This document shows positions 17,179-25,625 of a DNA stretch of 56,161 nucleotides, piece by piece. Under the pieces are notes generated by a model. That model was not told the origin of the DNA, did no database searches, and worked only from the letters and a program-made list of their open reading frames with translations. The position numbers were made by a program, and so were the translations under genes. The stretch's first letter is position 1, and each line of letters begins with the position of its first letter. Location of the stretch: contig CADCIP010000019.1 of the NCBI GenBank assembly GCA_902801485.1, forward strand, positions 1 to 56,161, in the 5' to 3' direction. This DNA comes from an uncultured Bacteroidales bacterium. GTDB taxonomy: Bacteria > Bacteroidota > Bacteroidia > Bacteroidales > Bacteroidaceae.

Positions 17179-17209
17179 CAAAGGTACAAGTATTTTTGGA
17201 TACAGCAAA
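17179..17209 (-). promoter_or_regulatory. promoter of the riboswitch-controlled B12 operon
   Basis: Minus strand TTTG (17206-17209), a 19-nt spacer, TACCTTTG (17179-17186). This is a perfect Bacteroidetes -33/-7 pair. Transcription would begin just before the riboswitch. It diverges from the asnA promoter. Confidence 0.85.
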
Positions 17210-17302
17210 ATAAAAACAAAAAAAACTCTACCAGAAGATACTTTGTATAAGCAACAAAACTTAAACATACAAAAAACTCTCAATTGAAAAAACATAAAAA
17301 TA

Positions 17303-17334
17303 TTTGGCTTTTTGCACACTAATTCGTACCTTTG
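17303..17334 (+). promoter_or_regulatory. promoter of asnA
   Basis: TTTG (17303-17306), a 20-nt spacer, TACCTTTG (17327-17334), 40 nt before the asnA ATG. Confidence 0.8.
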
Positions 17335-17374
17335 CGCACAATTTTGACACAAAAACATAAAATAAGCAAGAAAA

Positions 17375-18412
17375 ATGAGCAAACTAGAGAAGCCGACAAA
17401 CTATAAAGCTCTGCTGGATTTGAAGCAGACTGAACTGGCGATAAAAAAGATAAAAGACTTTTTTCTAAGCAGCCTGAGCACAGAATTAAGACTGCGCCGT
17501 GTAACCGCACCCCTCTTTGTACTTAGAGGATTGGGACTGAACGATGACCTAAACGGAGTGGAACGTCCTGTGAACTTCCCCATTAAAGATATGAATGAGG
17601 CTATTGCCGAGGTGGTTCACTCGCTGGCAAAATGGAAGAGAGTAACATTGGCAGAGTACGAAATAGAGCCAGGCTTCGGCATTGTTACAGACATGAATGC
17701 CATCCGTGCCGATGAAGAGATGGACAACATTCATAGCCTGTATGTTGACCAATGGGACTGGGAACGTGTAATCAAGGCAGAAGACCGGAACATAGCCTTC
17801 TTGAAGAAGATTGTAAACAAGATATACAGCGCTATTCTGCGCACCGAATTCTATATATGCGAGACTTACCCGCAGCTGAAACACTTCCTGCCTGAGGACA
17901 TTTTCTTCGTTCACAGCGAGGAACTGGCGAGGATGTACCCTGACAAAACGGCTAAGGAACGCGAAGACCTGATATGCCAAAAGTACGGAGCAGTCTTTAT
18001 CATGGGAATTGGCGGAAAACTGAGCGACGGCAAGGAACATGACCTCCGTGCTCCGGACTATGATGACTGGAGCACCCCTAACGAGGATGGCTTTTTAGGA
18101 CTGAACGGTGACCTTTTGATTTGGTATCCTATACTGAATCGCAGTATTGAACTGAGCAGCATGGGTATCCGCGTGGATAAAGAGGCCTTGGAACGTCAGC
18201 TGAAGATCCAGGGCAAAGAGGAACGCAAACAATTGTACTTCCACCGACGTCTGTTGGACGGAACCCTGCCCCTAAGCATCGGCGGCGGTATAGGACAGAG
18301 CCGTCTGTGCATGATTCTATTACACAAGGCTCACATTGGCGAAACTCAGGCCAGCATCTGGCCCGACAATATGCGTCAAGAATGCCGCGAAGCAGGAATG
18401 ACTCTGATTTAG
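17375..18412 (+). CDS. asnA: aspartate--ammonia ligase (asparagine synthetase A)
   Basis: AsnA makes asparagine from aspartate, ammonia and ATP. It is related to class II aminoacyl-tRNA synthetases. The 345-residue length is typical of the family. Visible motifs are LRRVTAPLFVLRGLGLNDDLNG, VEFPIK-like RPVNFPIKD, EYEIEPGFGIVTDMNAIRADE, HSLYVDQWDWE, and the C-terminal IGGGIGQSRLCMILLHKAHIGE. All are well conserved. It has its own promoter and terminator and diverges from the B12 operon. Likely cytoplasmic. Confidence 0.95.
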   Translation: MSKLEKPTNYKALLDLKQTELAIKKIKDFFLSSLSTELRLRRVTAPLFVLRGLGLNDDLNGVERPVNFPIKDMNEAIAEVVHSLAKWKRVTLAEYEIEPGFGIVTDMNAIRADEEMDNIHSLYVDQWDWERVIKAEDRNIAFLKKIVNKIYSAILRTEFYICETYPQLKHFLPEDIFFVHSEELARMYPDKTAKEREDLICQKYGAVFIMGIGGKLSDGKEHDLRAPDYDDWSTPNEDGFLGLNGDLLIWYPILNRSIELSSMGIRVDKEALERQLKIQGKEERKQLYFHRRLLDGTLPLSIGGGIGQSRLCMILLHKAHIGETQASIWPDNMRQECREAGMTLI

Positions 18413-18430
18413 TTTAGTGTTTAGAGAAAA

Positions 18431-18466
18431 GACCTTAGGGACGACAAGCCCTTAAGGTCCTTTTTA
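18431..18466 (+). terminator. terminator after asnA
   Basis: GACCTTAGGG and CCCTTAAGGTC form a stem of about 10 bp around an 8-nt loop, followed by TTTTT. Confidence 0.85.
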
Positions 18467-18489
18467 CAATCTATTTTATTAATTAAAAA

Positions 18490-20529
18490 ATGTACAACAA
18501 ACAGACAAGAAAGCCAAAAGCTATCACTTGGAAGCAATTTGCCAATAAAGGCTATTGTGCTTTTGCCAGTCTAAGAAAGGAAGTACGCATAGGTGTGCTT
18601 AGCATTGCCACTTTGGGTGTAGCAGCCCAAAGTGAGGCTATGGCAAGCACATTCCGTATGCTGAACCCCGAAACAGAGGAGGCAGAAGACGAGCAAGAGA
18701 TGAGTGAGGTGACCATAAGCGGCACCATGGCACCGCTGACACTATTGCAGTCAGCACGAATTGTGAGTGTACTCACTCGCCAAGACATTGAACAGGCAGG
18801 AGTACAAAGTATCAACGATCTATTTAAGTTAGCTACCGGTGTGGATGTCCGGCAACGCGGTGGCTTTGGTATTCAAACGGACATCAGCATTGACGGCGGC
18901 ATCTTTGATCAAATTACCTTACTACTCAACGGTGTCAACATCAGCAATCCTCAAACTGGACATCTTTCAGCAGATTTTCCCGTAAGCGTCAATGACATCG
19001 AACGAATTGAAATTCTGGAGGGCGCAGCCAGCAGAGTCTATGGAGGACAGAGCTTTGGCGGTGCCATAAACATTGTCACCAGACACGAAGAAAGACGGGT
19101 AGCTGAAGTTGGTGTTCAAGGTGGCAGTTTCGGGACCTTTGAAGCAGATGCCCGACTGGGCTTTAGCATAAAAAACATTAACAACCGTATTAGTGGAGGA
19201 GGCGGAAGAAGCAACGGTGGAACAGACAATAGCGACTGGAAGAAAGGTCAGTTGTTCTATCAGGGCGACTATGCCAATGACCTATTGACCCTTGACTGGC
19301 AGTTCGGCTTCTCGAAAAAAGCATACGGTGCCAACACTTTCTATAGTGCAGCCTACCCCAATCAGTACGAACGGAACGAACGTTACATTTTATCGGTAAG
19401 CGCCGAGACAAAGGGAAAATTCCATTTTATGCCACAAGTGTACTGGAACCGCAGCTATGACAACTTCGAACTGATTCGGGACGAACGTTTTGGAGAGAAC
19501 TTCCACCAGACTGATGTGTACGGTTTAAAGGCTGGAGGTTTCTTCCGTTGGGTAGGCGGGAAGACCGCTCTCGGTGCAGAATTAAGACACGAAGGTATCC
19601 TAAGTACAAATTTGGGGCAAGAGCTGAAACCTGAGCAGTATGTTTCTGTTAGAAGCGAAAACAACATCTTTTATACAAAACAGGATGACCGAACTACGGT
19701 GTCCTTCAATCTGGAACATAATATCCTATTGAACCACTGGACTTTTTCGGCTGGCTTACTGGCCAGCATGACTACCTCGGTAGATCATAAGTTCCGCTTC
19801 TATCCAGGCGTTGATGTTGCTTATCGGCCCAATGCCTACTGGAAGGTATTCTTCTCGTATAACAAAGGTTTCCGTCTGCCCACCTTTACCGACTTATATT
19901 ATAAGAGCGTTACATTGGAAGGAAACAAGGGACTAAAGCCAGAAAACAACCATTCTGTGCAGATAGGTGGCCAGTTCCACAAGAACGGATATGCAGGAAC
20001 AATACGCGCCTTTTACCACAGAGGCAACAACATGATAGACTGGGTGATGTACACAGCAGAAGACACCTACCACAGTGCAGCTTTCCAGTTGGATAATATG
20101 GGAGTGCAAGTGGAAGGACGTTTCAACTTCGACGAGATAACCGGAACAAACGCATGGGTAAAGAACTTAACTCTGGGTTATACACACATTTATCAGAAAA
20201 GAAATGATGATACAAATATCTACAAGAGCAACTACGCTATGGAGTATCTGAGGAATAAGTTTGTGGCTACACTGTACCATAAGATTTGGAACCGTCTGAC
20301 CGCCACATGGAACGTCAGATTGCAAGACAGAATGGGCAACTACATCAGTTCAGGTCAACTGGTAGGCTACAGAACCTTCGCCAATTTGGATGTGAAACTG
20401 CAGTGGACTACACCCCACTATAACCTTTTTGTACAAGGAACCAACATAACAAATAACAAGTATTACGACTTGGGGAACGTCCCCCAACCTGGCATCTGGA
20501 TAATGGCGGGAGCAAGATGGAAGTTATAG
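18490..20529 (+). CDS. TonB-dependent receptor
   Basis: A 679-residue outer-membrane receptor. The N-terminal export region is long (about 55 residues) with a basic start (YNKQTRKPKAITWKQFANKGY) and a hydrophobic segment (IGVLSIATLGVAAQSEAMA), a form common for this receptor type in Bacteroidales. The plug (SARIVSVLTRQDIEQAGVQS, GIQTDISIDGGIFDQITLLL, IERIEILEGAASRVYGGQSFGGAINIVT) resembles BtuB/vitamin-type receptors. The barrel ends YDLGNVPQPGIWIMAGARWKL, with a terminal aromatic-hydrophobic strand. The substrate is unknown, and no riboswitch is seen upstream. It begins 24 bp after the asnA terminator with no clear promoter, so read-through expression is possible. Confidence 0.85.
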   Translation: MYNKQTRKPKAITWKQFANKGYCAFASLRKEVRIGVLSIATLGVAAQSEAMASTFRMLNPETEEAEDEQEMSEVTISGTMAPLTLLQSARIVSVLTRQDIEQAGVQSINDLFKLATGVDVRQRGGFGIQTDISIDGGIFDQITLLLNGVNISNPQTGHLSADFPVSVNDIERIEILEGAASRVYGGQSFGGAINIVTRHEERRVAEVGVQGGSFGTFEADARLGFSIKNINNRISGGGGRSNGGTDNSDWKKGQLFYQGDYANDLLTLDWQFGFSKKAYGANTFYSAAYPNQYERNERYILSVSAETKGKFHFMPQVYWNRSYDNFELIRDERFGENFHQTDVYGLKAGGFFRWVGGKTALGAELRHEGILSTNLGQELKPEQYVSVRSENNIFYTKQDDRTTVSFNLEHNILLNHWTFSAGLLASMTTSVDHKFRFYPGVDVAYRPNAYWKVFFSYNKGFRLPTFTDLYYKSVTLEGNKGLKPENNHSVQIGGQFHKNGYAGTIRAFYHRGNNMIDWVMYTAEDTYHSAAFQLDNMGVQVEGRFNFDEITGTNAWVKNLTLGYTHIYQKRNDDTNIYKSNYAMEYLRNKFVATLYHKIWNRLTATWNVRLQDRMGNYISSGQLVGYRTFANLDVKLQWTTPHYNLFVQGTNITNNKYYDLGNVPQPGIWIMAGARWKL

Positions 20530-20556
20530 AAAATTACCGCCTTTTCTCAAAAACGT

Positions 20557-20587
20557 TTTGGTATGTTACAGATTTTTCGTAATTTTG
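20557..20587 (+). promoter_or_regulatory. promoter of the amidase-MCE pair
   Basis: TTTG (20557-20560), a 19-nt spacer, TAATTTTG (20580-20587), 19 nt before the GTG start. Confidence 0.75.
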
Positions 20588-20606
20588 CAGCAAAAATTAG
20601 CCCCAA

Positions 20607-21353
20607 GTGAAGAAAATCATTATATTATTAATATGTGTATGCCTGAGTATCAGTACTCAAGCATACACTATTTGTATAGATGCCGGACATGGTGGGAAAG
20701 ACCCAGGTGCCTTGGGATTCTTCAGCAAAGAAAAAAACATAAGCCTATCTGTTGCATTGGAATTAGGCCGGCTGATAGAGCAAAACTGCCAAGGCACAAA
20801 AGTGGTTTATACGCGCAAGACCGATGTGTTTGTAGAATTGGATGAACGTGCTCATATTGCCAACCGTGCCAAGGCCGACCTTTTTATCAGCATACATGCA
20901 AACAGTACTGCAGCAGGAAAAAAGGGAACCAATGCCATCGGAACAGAAACTTATACCCTGGGTATGCATCGTGCTGCTGAAAATCTGGAAGTGGCCAAAC
21001 GAGAGAATACCGTCATCACGCTTGAGAGCAATTTTGAGCAAAAATACGAAGGGTTCGACCCCAAAAGTAGCGAGAGCTACATTATCTTTGAGTTGATGCA
21101 AGACCAGAATATGGCTTCGAGCGTGGGATTTGCCAAAGAAATCCAGAAACAGTTCAGGACAACAGCAAAGAGAACAGATAGAGGCGTACATCAGGCAGGA
21201 CTTTTGGTACTTGCTCGTACCTGCATGCCCGCAGTGCTGGTGGAATTAGGATATATAAACAATCGCACAGAAGAACAATACATGAACTCGAAAGCTGGCA
21301 TAGCTGCATTGGCTAAGAGTCTTTACAACGCATTCGTCGCATACAAAAAATAA
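20607..21353 (+). CDS. N-acetylmuramoyl-L-alanine amidase (Amidase_3)
   Basis: It cleaves the bond between MurNAc and the stem peptide and so splits or remodels peptidoglycan. 248 residues. The GTG start gives a clear signal peptide (MKKIIILLICVCLSISTQA). Amidase_3 zinc ligands are visible: the His in CIDAGHGGKDPG, a Glu in the strand around residues 75-80, and the His in ADLFISIHANS. The catalytic Glu is in VLVELGYINN. Relatives are AmiC-type. It is followed after 6 bp by an MCE-domain gene, a pairing that suggests envelope maintenance. Confidence 0.92.
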   Translation: MKKIIILLICVCLSISTQAYTICIDAGHGGKDPGALGFFSKEKNISLSVALELGRLIEQNCQGTKVVYTRKTDVFVELDERAHIANRAKADLFISIHANSTAAGKKGTNAIGTETYTLGMHRAAENLEVAKRENTVITLESNFEQKYEGFDPKSSESYIIFELMQDQNMASSVGFAKEIQKQFRTTAKRTDRGVHQAGLLVLARTCMPAVLVELGYINNRTEEQYMNSKAGIAALAKSLYNAFVAYKK

Positions 21354-21359
21354 ACAAAG

Positions 21360-22241
21360 ATGAAGAAAGAAGTTAAAATTGGAATCACTGGTATAATAGC
21401 ACTCGTAATACTGTTCCTTGGTATTAACTTTCTTAAAGGGAAGAACCTGTTCTCCTCAACTAGCACTTATTACATTAAGTTTGCCAACGCAAAAGGGCTA
21501 AGCAAAAGTAGCAATGTGTATGCAGACGGATTCAATGTGGGTGTCGTAAGTGATATTATCTACGACTTTGACCGCCCCGGAACCGTTCTGGTGGAAATTA
21601 GCACCAACAAAGAATTACGCATCCCCAAAGGCAGCAGTGCAAAACTGGACGAGGCTGTTTTGGGCGGTTGCACCCTGAAAATGCTTTTGGCTAATAACCT
21701 GACAGAAGCATACCACCCGGGTGATACCATTGAAGGGTCAGACACAGAAGGCATGATGGCCAAAGCAGCCAGTATGATGCCACAGGTTGAACAAATAGTA
21801 GCAAAGGTTGACACCCTTATTACCACGCTGAATAAACTAACCTCAGACCCTAACTTACCACAAATTATTCAGAATGCAGAACTAATAACCGAAAACCTGA
21901 ATAAGAGTACACGCGAGCTGAACAATATTCTTGAAAACAATGTGCCTCAACTCACCAACACCTTCAACAAGGTGGGAGAGAATGCCATCACCCTTACCAA
22001 CCACTTGAACGAATTGAACATGCAGGCAACATTAGACAGTGTTAACACAACCATCAGCAGCGTGCACCAACTGATGAACCAGATACAGAGCCCAAAAGGT
22101 ACACTGGGACTGCTCATGAGAGACCCTAGTCTTTACAACAACCTGAACCATACCGTTCAGAGTGCTGACAGCCTTGTCACTGATCTGAAAGCACACCCAA
22201 AAAGGTATGTTCATTTCTCCGTATTTGGAAAGAAAAATTAA
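21360..22241 (+). CDS. MlaD/MCE-domain protein
   Basis: Probable periplasmic lipid-binding component of an MCE-type lipid transporter. 293 residues. A single N-terminal membrane helix (IGITGIIALVILFLGINFLKG) is followed by the MCE domain (YYIKFANAKGLSKSSNVYADGFNVGVVSDI, RIPKGSSAKLDEAVLGGCTLKMLL, YHPGDTIEG). A long helical C-terminal region follows, rich in Asn, Leu and Thr with LTN/LNE spacing, likely a coiled-coil tunnel or barrel. The permease and ATPase partners are not in the window. It is co-transcribed with the amidase. Confidence 0.88.
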   Translation: MKKEVKIGITGIIALVILFLGINFLKGKNLFSSTSTYYIKFANAKGLSKSSNVYADGFNVGVVSDIIYDFDRPGTVLVEISTNKELRIPKGSSAKLDEAVLGGCTLKMLLANNLTEAYHPGDTIEGSDTEGMMAKAASMMPQVEQIVAKVDTLITTLNKLTSDPNLPQIIQNAELITENLNKSTRELNNILENNVPQLTNTFNKVGENAITLTNHLNELNMQATLDSVNTTISSVHQLMNQIQSPKGTLGLLMRDPSLYNNLNHTVQSADSLVTDLKAHPKRYVHFSVFGKKN

Positions 22242-22576
22242 TGCTTATTTTAATTTAATTCAAATAAGCACTCCTTTGCATCGTATTTCACACAAAACCA
22301 AATAAGAATATATATTCTTGTAAGTTATGCAAGATTTCTATTCAAAAAATAGTATCGGGGCATTTCTTACGGACTTGTCTAAAACACAAAGAGTTGCATA
22401 TTTGCAAGACGCAGGAAAAAAAACATCTCATTTATTTTTCTTTCACTATTGTAAAACAGAAAGTTAAGACTTCAGCTTGATTTTTTATCTAAAACGTTGA
22501 ATTTTGCCATAAGAAGAAAAAGACATAACTTTGCATTCGCTAAACGACAAAAAAAGCTTTTACCTAGAAAAGAAAT
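22242..22576 (+). other. AT-rich gap before dnaA: hairpin and promoter
   Basis: TGCTTATTT (22242-22250) and AAATAAGCA (22262-22270) form a 9-bp stem right after the MCE stop, a possible weak terminator. I find no gene and no cluster of DnaA boxes (TTATCCACA type), so I do not call an origin. The dnaA promoter lies at the right end. Confidence 0.55.
22503..22533 (+). promoter_or_regulatory. promoter of dnaA
   Basis: TTTG (22503-22506), a 19-nt spacer, TAACTTTG (22526-22533), 43 nt before the dnaA ATG. Confidence 0.75.
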
Positions 22577-23986
22577 ATGACTACTTCGCCACGCATATTG
22601 TGGACACAATGTCTGGAGATTTTCCGGAACAACGTGAACGAGCAACAGTATCAGACTTGGTTTACATCTATAAAATTCAAGTCTTACGATGCTGAGGCCA
22701 AAGAGTTAGTTATATCCACTCCTACCCAGTTCTTTTATGAGTACCTTGAGGAACATTTCCGCAATATAATACATTTTACAATAAATAGAGTATTTGGAGG
22801 AAATATCAGTTTAGTCTATGAGGTAGAGGTTGTCAAAAACGGTCCTGTGAAGATGAAAAGTGACGATATGCCCTCTATTGATAAAACAGAGCCCAGCAAA
22901 CGTCAGCCCAATCAATCCCCTACCCTTACACAGGCAGTCGGTCCCGCTCAGGATTTGGATTCACAATTGAATCCTAAGCAGACATTCAGCAACTTTATTG
23001 AAGGCACCAGCAACAAATTGCCTCGAAGCATTGGACAGGCTATTGCAGAAAGGCCCAATCAGCAGACTTTTAATCCATTATTTATATATGGACCCAGCGG
23101 TGTGGGAAAGACACATCTGGTTAATGCCATTGGAACTAAGCTGAAGGAGTTGCACCCCGAAAAGCGTGTACTCTACCTGAGTGCTCACCTTTTCCAAGTT
23201 CAATACACTGATTCTATACGTCACAACACCTTCAATGATTTCATGCACTTCTACCAAAGTATTGATGTGCTGATTATTGATGACATTCAAGAGATGATAG
23301 GCCTAGAAGGAACACAATATGCTTTCTTCCATATCTTTAACCACTTGCGACAGAACGGACGACAAATTATTCTTACAAGCGACCGCCCCCCCGTTTCAAT
23401 GCAAGGCATGGAAGACCGTTTGCTCACACGTTTCAAGAGCGGACTACTGGCCGAATTAGAGAAGCCTGAGGTACAGCTGCGCAAAGATATCTTGCGCAGT
23501 AAGATTGAGCACGACGGGCTACAGATTCCCGAGGATGTTATTGACTTCATCTCGCAAAATGTCTCAAGCAGTGTTCGAGAATTGGAAGGCGTTATACATA
23601 GTCTTTTGGCTTATTCTGTAGTTTACAATAAAGATGTTGATTTGGATTTTGCCCAAAGCATCATTCAACATACACCAAAGACTATTGTCAAAGAAGTAAG
23701 CCTGGATAAAATTGTCGAGGAGGTTTCTAATATATATAACATAAGCCAGGAAGATATATACGGAAAAAGCAGAAAGGCAGAAATTGTGCAGGCTCGCCAG
23801 TTAAGTATTTATCTGGCTCAGCTTCACACACAGCTATCGGTAAGCAAGATAGGCCTGCTCATCGGGAACAAGAACCATGCAACCGTTCTGCACAGTATAA
23901 AGGCAATAAAAAATCGTCTGAAAACAGACAAGGCTTTAAAAGAGCAGATTGATGAGCTGACAGACATATTAAAAGGTAACAGATGA
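22577..23986 (+). CDS. dnaA: chromosomal replication initiator DnaA
   Basis: DnaA binds oriC boxes and opens the origin. 469 residues with the four classical domains: the N-terminal oligomerisation domain (LWTQCLEIFRNNVNEQQYQTWF), a Pro/Gln-rich linker (about 95-135), and the AAA+ domain with Walker A GPSGVGKTHLVNAIG and Walker B VLIIDDIQEM. The Arg-finger region is MEDRLLTRFKSGL. The C-terminal box-binding helix-turn-helix has ARQLSIYLAQLHT and IGNKNHATVLHSIK. It overlaps the next gene by 4 bp (ATGA). No origin is evident beside it. Confidence 0.97.
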   Translation: MTTSPRILWTQCLEIFRNNVNEQQYQTWFTSIKFKSYDAEAKELVISTPTQFFYEYLEEHFRNIIHFTINRVFGGNISLVYEVEVVKNGPVKMKSDDMPSIDKTEPSKRQPNQSPTLTQAVGPAQDLDSQLNPKQTFSNFIEGTSNKLPRSIGQAIAERPNQQTFNPLFIYGPSGVGKTHLVNAIGTKLKELHPEKRVLYLSAHLFQVQYTDSIRHNTFNDFMHFYQSIDVLIIDDIQEMIGLEGTQYAFFHIFNHLRQNGRQIILTSDRPPVSMQGMEDRLLTRFKSGLLAELEKPEVQLRKDILRSKIEHDGLQIPEDVIDFISQNVSSSVRELEGVIHSLLAYSVVYNKDVDLDFAQSIIQHTPKTIVKEVSLDKIVEEVSNIYNISQEDIYGKSRKAEIVQARQLSIYLAQLHTQLSVSKIGLLIGNKNHATVLHSIKAIKNRLKTDKALKEQIDELTDILKGNR

Positions 23987-25215
23987 ATATCAAAGAAAGA
24001 AGAACAATTCGCAAATACACTCAGCAGCCCATCCAAGATGAGCTGCTGAATCGGTTATTAGAAGATGCTGCCAGGACCCAGACTATGGGTAACTTACAGC
24101 TCTATAGCGTGGTAGTAACCAAGAGTTCAGAAATGAAGAAAAGACTAGCTCCTGCGCACTTCAACCAACCCATGATTACGGAGGCGCCCGTAGTGCTTAC
24201 TGTCTGTGCCGATTTCCGTAGGACAACAAATTGGTGTGAGTTCCGCAATGCAGTTCCTGGTTACAACAACCTGCTCAGCTTTATGAATGCAGCTACCGAT
24301 GCTCTCCTCTATACACAGACATTCTGTAATCTGGCAGAAGAAGAAGGTTTGGGTGTATGCTTTTTAGGAACCACAATTTATTCGCCTCAGCAGATAATAG
24401 AAATTTTGGATCTCCCTAGGCTGGTATTCCCTGTTGCAACCCTTACCATAGGGTGGCCCGATGAAAATCCAAATCTAACAGATAGGCTCCCCATGGGTTC
24501 GTTCGTTCATAACGAAACATACCACTCATACACAGAGCAGTCCATTAACGATTTCTATGCTAACAAGGAGTCTTTGGAGGAAAACAAACATTTTGTAGAA
24601 ATCAACAACAAGGAGACGCTAGCTCAAGTATTCACTGACATCCGATACACCAAGAAAGACAATGAACACATGTCTCAAGGCTTCCTTAATGCCCTTCTAC
24701 ATCAAGACTTCATAAAACCCGATAGTGCTCCTATACTTTCTGTTGTTGAAACAAGACCTGAGATCCTAGAATGCGATGTAGTCAGATTTCAGAATAAGAA
24801 AGAGAAGTGGGTAGCTTTCGTAGGTCTGCTTGACAACCTCCCATACGAAATATTCACTGGCCTAATGGACGAAGAAGAAGGAATAGCCCTTCCAAAGAGC
24901 GTTACCAGCGGACGTATCATCAAACATATAGATAGGGACGGACAAAAACGTTACGACTTCCAATTCATCAACAAACGCGGTTATAAGACAACGATTGAGG
25001 GACTAAGCGAGAAGTTCAATCCCGAATATTGGGACTATGCCAAACTTATCAGTGGCGTTCTGCGTTATAGGATGCCAATTGATCATGTAATCCGTCTGGT
25101 TACCTCACTTCAGTTGGAAAGCGACAGCATTAACTCCTGGAAAGTGGGCGTGGCACGAGTCCTTAGGAAATACTTACCAGAGTCACAACAGGAAGAACTA
25201 CTAGAAGAGGAATAA
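23983..25215 (+). CDS. nitroreductase-family protein fused to a class II ribonucleotide reductase C-terminal domain
   Basis: 410 residues in two parts. Residues 1 to about 245 form an FMN-dependent NfsA-like nitroreductase (ERRTIRKYTQQPI, RTQTMGNLQLYSVVV, GLGVCFLGTTIYSP, VATLTIGWPDENP). They include the usual short helical tail (LAQVFTDIRYTKKDNEH). From about 255 to 400 (RPEILECDVVRFQNKKEKW, GLLDNLPYEIFTG, RYDFQFINKRGYKTTIEGLS, YWDYAKLISGVLRYRMPI, SLQLESDSINSWKVGV) it reads like the region after the catalytic barrel of adenosylcobalamin-dependent NrdJ. The barrel, radical Cys residues and the terminal CxxC zinc motif are absent. No stop or frameshift marks the junction. It overlaps dnaA by 4 bp. 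The function of the second half is unknown. Confidence 0.8.
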   Translation: MNIKERRTIRKYTQQPIQDELLNRLLEDAARTQTMGNLQLYSVVVTKSSEMKKRLAPAHFNQPMITEAPVVLTVCADFRRTTNWCEFRNAVPGYNNLLSFMNAATDALLYTQTFCNLAEEEGLGVCFLGTTIYSPQQIIEILDLPRLVFPVATLTIGWPDENPNLTDRLPMGSFVHNETYHSYTEQSINDFYANKESLEENKHFVEINNKETLAQVFTDIRYTKKDNEHMSQGFLNALLHQDFIKPDSAPILSVVETRPEILECDVVRFQNKKEKWVAFVGLLDNLPYEIFTGLMDEEEGIALPKSVTSGRIIKHIDRDGQKRYDFQFINKRGYKTTIEGLSEKFNPEYWDYAKLISGVLRYRMPIDHVIRLVTSLQLESDSINSWKVGVARVLRKYLPESQQEELLEEE

Positions 25216-25312
25216 ATTTACCATCTATATGTTAACTTTTTGCCGTAAAAATGCTCAAATTGAAGAAAAAATGAGTAATTTTGCGGCAAATTTTATATAA
25301 AATACATTGTTT

Positions 25313-25570
25313 ATGAATAATTTAGGTGTTGGCTTTGAGCTCATGATTGTTGGTATGAGCACGGTTTTCCTTATTTTGCTAATTGTTATTTGGGGTGGTA
25401 AACTCCTCATTAAGACTGTTAATAAGATTGCTCCCGAAGAAACTGTTTCTCCCAAGAATAGCGGGGCATCCGTTGCAGCTATTGACAATAATACTATGGC
25501 TATTCTACAACAAGTAGTCAGTCAGATTACTGGCGGTAAGGGACAAGTTTCCTCAGCAAAGAGAATTTAA
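25313..25570 (+). CDS. Na+-pumping decarboxylase gamma subunit (OadG-like)
   Basis: An 85-residue protein with one N-terminal membrane helix (FELMIVGMSTVFLILLIVIW) and a charged, Ala/Ser-rich tail, typical of OadG/MmdC-like subunits that anchor the biotin-bearing alpha subunit to the membrane. The start at 25313 (MNNLGVGFELM) was chosen. A TTG two codons upstream is less likely. It precedes the alpha and beta subunits, forming a complete three-gene pump. A -7-like TAATTTTG is at 25276-25283, but I see no matching -33 element. Confidence 0.85.
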   Translation: MNNLGVGFELMIVGMSTVFLILLIVIWGGKLLIKTVNKIAPEETVSPKNSGASVAAIDNNTMAILQQVVSQITGGKGQVSSAKRI

Positions 25571-25625
25571 TAACAGATTGCTATTTACAGCAACATTTAT
25601 AAAGGTAAAAATCAAGATAACAAAT

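Noticed and set aside
18490-20529. Second BtuB assigned to B12 uptake
   Set aside because: The plug resembles vitamin-type receptors, but there is no riboswitch or B12 partner gene next to it, so the substrate is left open.
22242-22576. Replication origin next to dnaA
   Set aside because: No clear DnaA-box cluster or AT-rich unwinding repeats were seen. In Bacteroidetes dnaA is often away from oriC.
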